This document shows, one piece after another, positions 59,326-64,000 of a stretch of DNA of 64,000 bases. The translations under genes and the position numbers were made by a program. The stretch covers positions 62,001 through 126,000 of the forward strand of contig CALULP010000002.1 of NCBI GenBank assembly GCA_944321495.1, given 5' to 3'. Source of the DNA: an uncultured Bacteroides sp. (GTDB lineage Bacteria; Bacteroidota; Bacteroidia; Bacteroidales; Bacteroidaceae). Under the pieces are notes generated by a model. The model ran no database searches and had not been told where the DNA came from. It saw only the letters and a list, made by a program, of their open reading frames with translations. Every line of letters starts with the position of its first letter. Position 1 is the stretch's first letter.

Positions 59326-60483
59326 ATGAAGAAAGTTTCCGTTATCAGTGTCCTCTGCATGGGATTGATGCTGTTGTCATGCGGCAGACAACCCGCTGAA
59401 AACCGCTTGGGAAAGCAACTGTACACCTTGCAGGAGCTTCCTCATAAAATCTTCGCATTGGACGATTCTACCACACAGGTTTTGGATTATATCCATACTT
59501 TTAAAGAAGGGGATTCGCTGCTACTCGCCTCTTACAATAAGCCGATGAATAATATCTGTATCTTCGATGTGAAGAGCGGGAAAGAAATCCGTAAGCTGCA
59601 GTTCCAGAAAGAAGGTCCCAATGCTTTGGGGAAGAATTTGTTCGGTTTTCTTTACCACAACAAAGATTCGATTTATGTTTATCATACCTGGACCTGGCAA
59701 CTTGATTTGTTCAACGGAAAAGGCGAAGTCTTATCCAAATATCATTTGCTGGAATTGCCCCAACAACCCAAAGGGAAATACGTGATGCCTGAAATATTGC
59801 CGCAACCTTATGCGCCCATAAAAAAGGTGGGCAACAAAATAATCTTGCAAGGACAAGGGGGGATGCTTCCGAAACCCAATCCGGACAAACTGTGCCAAGC
59901 AGTTACGGCTATCCTTAATCTGGATGACAACAGCGTTTATTGTGCCAACGAATACCCGGTCATTTACGGGGATGTGGATAATATCTGGCAAGTGTTTTCT
60001 TACCGGCTGCCTTCATACGACCTAAGTCCGCAGGATGAAATGGTCATCAGTTTCCCGGCGGATGACAGCATCCGGGTGTATAATCTGCAGACCAAGCAGA
60101 CAAGGAGCTATTTTGCCGGTTATTCCGTGCCCTATGAAATCCGTCCGGCACGTTCCGGTTCAATGGCAGATGTCACAAGAAGCGTGTACGACCAGGTGCA
60201 ATATTCCTGCATTTATTATGATCGTTGGCACGGACTTTATTACAGGATATTGACGCTTCCCGTGAAAGAAGATTACGATATCAATTCCAGGGAAAATCTT
60301 TCCCGCAATCTTGCCGTGGTGATTTTGGATAAGGACTTCCAAAAGGTAGGGGAATACAACGTTCAGGAAAAGAGCGACAGGTATGCATTTATGTTTGTTT
60401 CCCCGGAAGGTTTGCACATTCAGGTCTTGTCGGACGATGACGATTACATGACTTTTATGACCCTTAAACCACAAAAATTATGA
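59326..60483 (+). CDS. DUF4221-like lipoprotein (beta-propeller type)
   Basis: 385 residues. Lipobox LLSC (Cys about residue 19). The mature part is repeated beta strands (IHTFKEGDSLLLASYNKP, ICIFDVKSGKEIRKLQF, VISFPADDSIRVYNLQTKQ) with the spacing of a propeller, which matches DUF4221, a Bacteroidetes family of unknown function. Its stop overlaps the ATG of the next gene (ATGA, 60480-60483), so the two are coupled. AT-rich relative to its neighbours. Confidence 0.75.
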   Translation: MKKVSVISVLCMGLMLLSCGRQPAENRLGKQLYTLQELPHKIFALDDSTTQVLDYIHTFKEGDSLLLASYNKPMNNICIFDVKSGKEIRKLQFQKEGPNALGKNLFGFLYHNKDSIYVYHTWTWQLDLFNGKGEVLSKYHLLELPQQPKGKYVMPEILPQPYAPIKKVGNKIILQGQGGMLPKPNPDKLCQAVTAILNLDDNSVYCANEYPVIYGDVDNIWQVFSYRLPSYDLSPQDEMVISFPADDSIRVYNLQTKQTRSYFAGYSVPYEIRPARSGSMADVTRSVYDQVQYSCIYYDRWHGLYYRILTLPVKEDYDINSRENLSRNLAVVILDKDFQKVGEYNVQEKSDRYAFMFVSPEGLHIQVLSDDDDYMTFMTLKPQKL

Positions 60484-60912
60484 GAATTATCCGTTGGTTG
60501 TTTTTAATGGCAGTTTGTGTTGTTTTGGTTTCATGCAGCGATACAGAACGGTACACACAGTATATTACAGTATATTAATGAACAATTGGAAAGCCATTAT
60601 CCGTCGGAAGCGGAGAAATATGAGTTTATTGTTGTTATTCCTCGTCAAGGTTGTCATGCGTGTATTCAAGCTGTGGAATCGTTTTTCTATACTACGAAAA
60701 AGGAGCCGAATTATCTTTTTATTTTTACCAGAATAGATTCGCCCAAGAAGTTGAAGTTGGAAATAGGGGCGGATAATCTTGCGCTTGATAATGTAAGGAT
60801 AGACAAAGAAAATCTGTTTTACAATCCTGAATATTACGACAGCAATTATCCGCTGCTCTTGCATAAAGCGAGTGACGGAACTTTTACTTACCAACGATTG
60901 TCCGTAAACTGA
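60480..60912 (+). pseudogene. CxxC lipoprotein gene broken by a 10-base tandem duplication
   Basis: The ATG at 60480 overlaps the previous stop and opens a lipoprotein signal (VLVSC, Cys about residue 19), but the frame stops at 60576-60578 after 32 codons. CAGTATATTA occurs twice in tandem at 60558-60567 and 60568-60577. Removing one copy joins the signal (SDTERYTQYINEQLESHYP) to the open frame that runs on to 60912 and gives a 140-residue protein. That protein contains IPRQGCHACIQAVE, a CxxC motif in a thioredoxin-like setting. So the gene is intact except for the duplication. A sequencing error is less likely for a 10-base unit, but not excluded. Confidence 0.8.
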
Positions 60913-60928
60913 TGTGGGTAAGGAGAGG

Positions 60929-60978
60929 CTGCGTCCTGATGAATGATTAGTGTTTTTTCATCAGGACGCAGTCTTTTT
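60929..60978 (+). terminator. Intrinsic terminator after broken lipoprotein gene
   Basis: CTGCGTCCTGATGAA (60929-60943) pairs perfectly with TTCATCAGGACGCAG (60957-60971) and is followed by TCTTTTT. Confidence 0.9.
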
Positions 60979-60991
60979 GTTGCAAACAGTG

Positions 60992-60999
60992 TATCTTTG
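60992..60999 (+). promoter_or_regulatory. -7 box of rnhB promoter
   Basis: TATCTTTG, exact, 20 bases before the rnhB start. The upstream TTTG of the terminator T-run is only 12 bases away, too near for a -33 box. Confidence 0.5.
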
Positions 61000-61019
61000 C
61001 TCCAAAAAATTAGCAAACG

Positions 61020-61628
61020 ATGTTATTGCCATACCTTCACGAGAACCTGACAGAGGCCGGCTGCGACGAGGCGGGCAGGGGATGCCTGGCGGGGGCGGTG
61101 TATGCGGCGGCGGTCATCCTGCCCCGGGACTTCCGCGACGGGCGGCTGAACGACTCGAAACAGCTGACCGAGCGGCAGCGGTATGCCCTGCGCGAGGTGA
61201 TAGAACGCGAGGCGGTGGCCTGGGCAGTGGGGGTGGTGAGCCCGCAGGAGATAGACGAGGTGAACATCCTGCGCGCCTCCATCCTGGCCATGCACCGCGC
61301 CCTCGACGGACTGTCGGTGCGCCCGCAGCACGTGCTGGTGGACGGCAACCGCTTTCGTCCGTATCGCGACGTGCCCCACACCACGGTGGTGAAGGGTGAC
61401 GGCAAGTACCTCTCCATTGCAGCGGCATCCATCCTGGCGAAGACGTACCGCGACGACTACATGCTGCGCCTGCACGGGGAGTTCCCCGGGTATGGCTGGG
61501 ACCGCAACAAGGGCTACCCCACGCGGCAGCACCGCGAGGCCATTGCGAAGTATGGCACAACGCCTTACCACCGCCTGACGTTCAACCTGCTGGGTAGGGA
61601 CAGGCAACTGGCCTTGGACTTCGGGTGA
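61020..61628 (+). CDS. rnhB: Ribonuclease HII
   Basis: 202 residues, normal for RNase HII. The active site is seen in [14 protein letters not shown] (Asp16, Glu17), LVDGNRF with the third acidic residue and [14 protein letters not shown] with the fourth. [21 protein letters not shown] is the conserved C-terminal part. It removes RNA from RNA-DNA hybrids and single ribonucleotides from DNA. Cytoplasmic. Usually near other housekeeping genes; here it converges on the corA gene with a 10-base gap. Confidence 0.95.
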   Translation: MLLPYLHENLTEAGCDEAGRGCLAGAVYAAAVILPRDFRDGRLNDSKQLTERQRYALREVIEREAVAWAVGVVSPQEIDEVNILRASILAMHRALDGLSVRPQHVLVDGNRFRPYRDVPHTTVVKGDGKYLSIAAASILAKTYRDDYMLRLHGEFPGYGWDRNKGYPTRQHREAIAKYGTTPYHRLTFNLLGRDRQLALDFG

Positions 61629-61638
61629 GGCGCGGGAA

Positions 61639-62565
61639 TCAGAACCACTTGATTTTGCGGAACCACACGAAGATGATGGCCGACAGGGCTGCCGAGAACA
61701 GCACGATGAAAAGAAATGCGTGCGGGTAGCGCTCCAAGTGGAGGCTGACGTTCATGCCGTAGAAGCTGGCGATGAGCGTGGGAATCATGAGCGTGATGCT
61801 GAGGCTGGTCATGCGTTTCATGATGGCATTCACGTTGTTCGAGATGATGGAGGCAAAGGCATCCATGGTGCCGGTGAGGATGTTGCTGTACACGTTGACC
61901 GTGTTGTAAGCCTGCTGGAGTTCGATGGCCACGTCTTCCAGCAGTTCCATATCCAGGCAACCGGTATCCTGGAAGATGTTTTTCAGTTTCCCTATCAGCA
62001 TTTCGTTGCCGCGGATGGAGGTGTCGAAGTACACCAGCGCCTTTTGCAGCTTCATCAGGCGGAGCAGGTCTTCGTTGCGGATGCTTTTTTCCAGTGCCTT
62101 TTCGGCGGTGGTGACGTCGTTGTTGATCTGTTGCAGGTATTTCAGGAACCATGCGGCGGAGGAGTAGGTGATGCGCAGGATGAAGTCGGACTTGTGGCGC
62201 ATGGTGATGTTTTTGCGCCGGGCGTGGGCAATGAAGTCGGGGATGAGGTCTGTGCGATGGTAGCAGACGGAGACGGTGACGTTGTCGCTGGTGATGATGC
62301 CTATGGGGACGGTGATGAAGGACACGTTCGGCTGGCTGCTCTGCATGGGGATGCGCAGGATGGTGAGCAGCCAGCGGCCTTCGCTGTCGGTGCGGGGGCG
62401 TTCGTCGGCGTCGGCAATGTCATCGAGGAACGATTCGGGCACTTGCAGCTGTCGGGTGAGGAATGTGAAGTCGTCATTGTCCGGGCATTCGACGTTCACC
62501 CAGCAGCCGGGTTGCCATTCAGGCTTTTCGGTGAAGCCGTTCTCAAAGCAGAGGTACTTTCTCAT
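61639..62565 (-). CDS. corA: CorA-family divalent metal transporter
   Basis: 308 residues from the Met at 62565; a longer frame back to 62745 runs over the opposite promoter region. A large acidic N-terminal cytoplasmic domain precedes two C-terminal membrane helices with the signature FYGMNVSLH (the GMN selectivity motif) between them, and the protein ends in a basic tail (WFRKIKWF). CorA-type channels admit Mg2+ (some Co2+, Ni2+ or Zn2+). The metal cannot be read from the motif alone. Single gene. Confidence 0.93.
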   Translation of the reverse strand: MRKYLCFENGFTEKPEWQPGCWVNVECPDNDDFTFLTRQLQVPESFLDDIADADERPRTDSEGRWLLTILRIPMQSSQPNVSFITVPIGIITSDNVTVSVCYHRTDLIPDFIAHARRKNITMRHKSDFILRITYSSAAWFLKYLQQINNDVTTAEKALEKSIRNEDLLRLMKLQKALVYFDTSIRGNEMLIGKLKNIFQDTGCLDMELLEDVAIELQQAYNTVNVYSNILTGTMDAFASIISNNVNAIMKRMTSLSITLMIPTLIASFYGMNVSLHLERYPHAFLFIVLFSAALSAIIFVWFRKIKWF

Positions 62566-62973
62566 GGGCAGAGTTTTTATTTCTATGCGGAAGTAGTATT
62601 TCTTTGCAAAAATAGTAAAAGCCCGCAGATGGGGGAAGCTGTTCATTACTATTATTTTTCCCTTTTTTGTTTGCAGGATTGCAGGAAAGCGGTTACCTTT
62701 GTGCCGTATCAGCCAAGAAAGGCGGTACGTGTTTGTATGAATCATAGCATATCAGTCCGATATTCAAAGAAAATCCATGTGATGCTTCGTGCAAGGAGGC
62801 GTTAGTGCTTCTTCGTACGTGACCTTGCAGGACGTTCTTTGAACGATTGGACACTCTCCGGCAACCCCGTGACCGTATGGCCGGGGCGATGAGGCCGGAA
62901 CTGTTGTTCGGAAGGAGGGGTTTGCCTGTCTCTTTCCGGCTGTTTTTTTATTCACTTTTAAAACAATGATGCT
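62566..62973 (+). promoter_or_regulatory. 408-base leader region: consensus promoter, hairpins, terminator before the last gene
   Basis: Promoter TTTG (62670-62673), exactly 20 bases, TACCTTTG (62694-62701). About 150 bases later a two-tier hairpin: CCGGC (62858-62862) with GCCGG (62894-62898), and inside it CCCCG (62865-62869) with CGGGG (62882-62886). Then a terminator CGGAAGGAG (62909-62917)/CTCTTTCCG (62930-62938) with seven T (62943-62949). GCCGGAA (62894-62900) could pair instead with TTCCGGC (62934-62940), which would undo both. The gene starts 24 bases after the T-run. This is the layout of an attenuator or riboswitch leader, or of a small RNA of about 240 bases. Confidence 0.55.
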
Positions 62974-64000
62974 ATGATGAAAAAGAACAATTCTCAAGGC
63001 TTGTCCGAATCGGACGAGCTTTATGCACTGATACATGATTTTCTGAAAAACGATGACGGCGGGGATTCCTGCACCGGCCTGTACAAGGGGCTTGCTTATG
63101 CTTTGCCTGCCGCCGGGCAGACGGAGGCTTACGTGCGGGTGAGGGATGCCCGTTTGTCTTTGGGCAGCCGTTCGGTGGAACTGGGCGGCGAGGTGCCCAA
63201 CCTGTTCTTGCCCGCTGGCGGGGAATGCCCGCCGTTGGAGCTGGCTGTGGGGACTGTGGTTTCCGGCGAGGAGGAGTACGACATCTTGCAGGCTGTGTTT
63301 CACGTCTACCGCGAAGGCACTCCGGCGCCTGTGGCGTCGGCTACGTGGGAGGGGGACGAGTATGGCGGCATTTCCCTGTCTTTCCTTCCGGACGGGGGCG
63401 GTTTCCTGCCCGGTAACTATTTCCTGCTGTGCGAGCGGGTGCGCGAGTATGCCGACGAGCCGCGGGCTGCGGTGCTGAACAGTCACCTGTGTTATCCCTT
63501 CCGCCTGTTGCAGGCGGGCGAGGGGCTGGAGCACCCGGGTCTTGTGTCTGCCGATGCGTGCCGGCCGGCAGGGTTGCTGGAGGAGGGCGGTTACACGTCG
63601 GGGCTTCTGCGGCTGGTACTCCGGCTGGACAGGACGGTGCCCGGGCGCTGTGAGTTTGGCGCGGCGTGCTATACGCAGGACTGGAACCCGATGGCAGAGA
63701 CCCTGCGCTACGTGTCCGACGGCAGGGGCAGGCGGCTGTCGTTCAGCTTGTACACGGACCGCATCTGGGTGCCGGGCGAATATTTCGTGGTGGTGTCGCA
63801 GAACGGGGAACCGTTTGCCAAGGTGGTTTTCCGCTACGACGGCAAGGAAACGTCGCCCGGGCGGTGCTGCCTGCTGGGGGAAAGCGACAGTGAGTATGGG
63901 CTGGTGAAGCATGTGGCGGCGAGCGATGAGAACCGTTGGCGCATGGTGCATGCCTGCCCGGGACTTTCGGCAGTGAAGCCCCGACTGGCGGGCAGCTGTG
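62974..64000 (+). CDS. Large protein of unknown function, N-terminal part (cut by window edge)
   Basis: The frame from ATG 62974 (or 62977) is open to the window end, 342 codons. There is no signal peptide (KKNNSQGLSESDELYALIHD). Two similar modules are visible, each containing a pattern like G-x-L/V-x-P-G-x-Y-F with FLPGNYFLLCERVREY (about residue 145) and WVPGEYFVVVSQNGEPF (about residue 270), suggesting repeated beta-sandwich units of about 120 residues. I do not recognise the family. Codon use matches the GC-rich neighbours. The gene lies behind the structured leader at 62670-62950. Confidence 0.75.
   Translation, partial: MMKKNNSQGLSESDELYALIHDFLKNDDGGDSCTGLYKGLAYALPAAGQTEAYVRVRDARLSLGSRSVELGGEVPNLFLPAGGECPPLELAVGTVVSGEEEYDILQAVFHVYREGTPAPVASATWEGDEYGGISLSFLPDGGGFLPGNYFLLCERVREYADEPRAAVLNSHLCYPFRLLQAGEGLEHPGLVSADACRPAGLLEEGGYTSGLLRLVLRLDRTVPGRCEFGAACYTQDWNPMAETLRYVSDGRGRRLSFSLYTDRIWVPGEYFVVVSQNGEPFAKVVFRYDGKETSPGRCCLLGESDSEYGLVKHVAASDENRWRMVHACPGLSAVKPRLAGSC

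Noticed and set aside
62883..62900. GGGCGATGAGGCC resembles the start of a fluoride riboswitch
   Set aside because: The required partner segments (GGCCTC and GCCC pairing arms, CTGATG) are absent downstream, and the bases take part in a different hairpin.
62905..62925. TTCGGAAGGAGG resembles the tip of bacterial SRP RNA
   Set aside because: The flanking helix does not pair as in SRP RNA, and the segment is the left arm of a terminator.
1..64000. tRNA and rRNA genes
   Set aside because: No T-arm signature (GGTTCRAnTCC) with a matching acceptor stem was found in the spacers, and no rRNA-like stretch.

Overview
The window is bacterial chromosome from a member of the Bacteroidales, most like Bacteroides and its relatives; I cannot name the species. 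The case rests on gene content (SusC/SusD pair, ECF sigma factor of the Bacteroidetes type, TonB-dependent receptors, DUF6377-type membrane regulators, DUF4221 lipoprotein, rubrerythrin), on promoters of the Bacteroidetes form (TTTG, about 20 bases, TAnnTTTG), and on start sites preceded by A-rich stretches instead of Shine-Dalgarno sequences. Most of the window looks GC-rich. Three blocks look clearly more AT-rich by eye (about 4.9-9.2 kb, 31.0-40.7 kb and 59.3-60.9 kb) and may be acquired. No rRNA, tRNA, CRISPR array, transposase or phage gene was seen.

Layout. 1-4.8 kb: the end of one secreted type-B carboxylesterase, a complete second one, and a GH3 glycosidase. 5.2-9.2 kb: a tripartite efflux operon (TolC, HlyD/EmrA, MFS). 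9.3-13.4 kb: a nucleoside hydrolase remnant, a helix-hairpin-helix outer membrane protein, a radical SAM enzyme, folK and a small lipoprotein. 13.4-18.2 kb: a SulP transporter, rubrerythrin, then an apparent operon of four small membrane or envelope genes ending in an M48 peptidase. 18.2-24.1 kb: a candidate small RNA, nadB, a PH-domain protein, a TonB receptor and a lipoamide dehydrogenase. 24.3-30.9 kb: ECF sigma, SusC, SusD and a secreted nucleotide-pyrophosphatase-like enzyme, all on the minus strand, probably for phospho-ester uptake. 31.1-40.7 kb: a DUF6377 regulator, a serine beta-lactamase-fold lipoprotein, its paralogue fused to a YdjC/ChbG deacetylase domain, a carboxylesterase, an outer membrane barrel with no visible plug, and a DUF2490 protein. 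40.7-48.0 kb: dacB, an acyltransferase, a CoA transferase, small proteins and miaB. 48.3-56.1 kb: a DUF6377 regulator followed by a five-gene operon of two Gfo/Idh/MocA oxidoreductases, two DUF1080 proteins and a sugar-isomerase-like TIM barrel, the gene set of the keto-sugar route of glycoside breakdown. 56.8-64 kb: a polytopic lipoprotein with a C-terminal cysteine cluster, an AAA ATPase, a DUF4221 lipoprotein with a frameshifted CxxC lipoprotein beside it, rnhB, a CorA transporter and the start of a large unknown gene behind a structured leader.

The gaps between genes are unusually rich in repeats. I found four arrays of 22-base tandem repeats at gene 3' ends, a pair of about 90-base MITE-like elements, a pair of long TTTTTCTTTCG hairpins, a pair of 83-base dispersed repeats, and a pair of homologous promoter-to-terminator units that look like small RNA genes. 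These, the esterase/deacetylase cluster and a 10-base duplication that breaks a lipoprotein gene are the items most worth checking.
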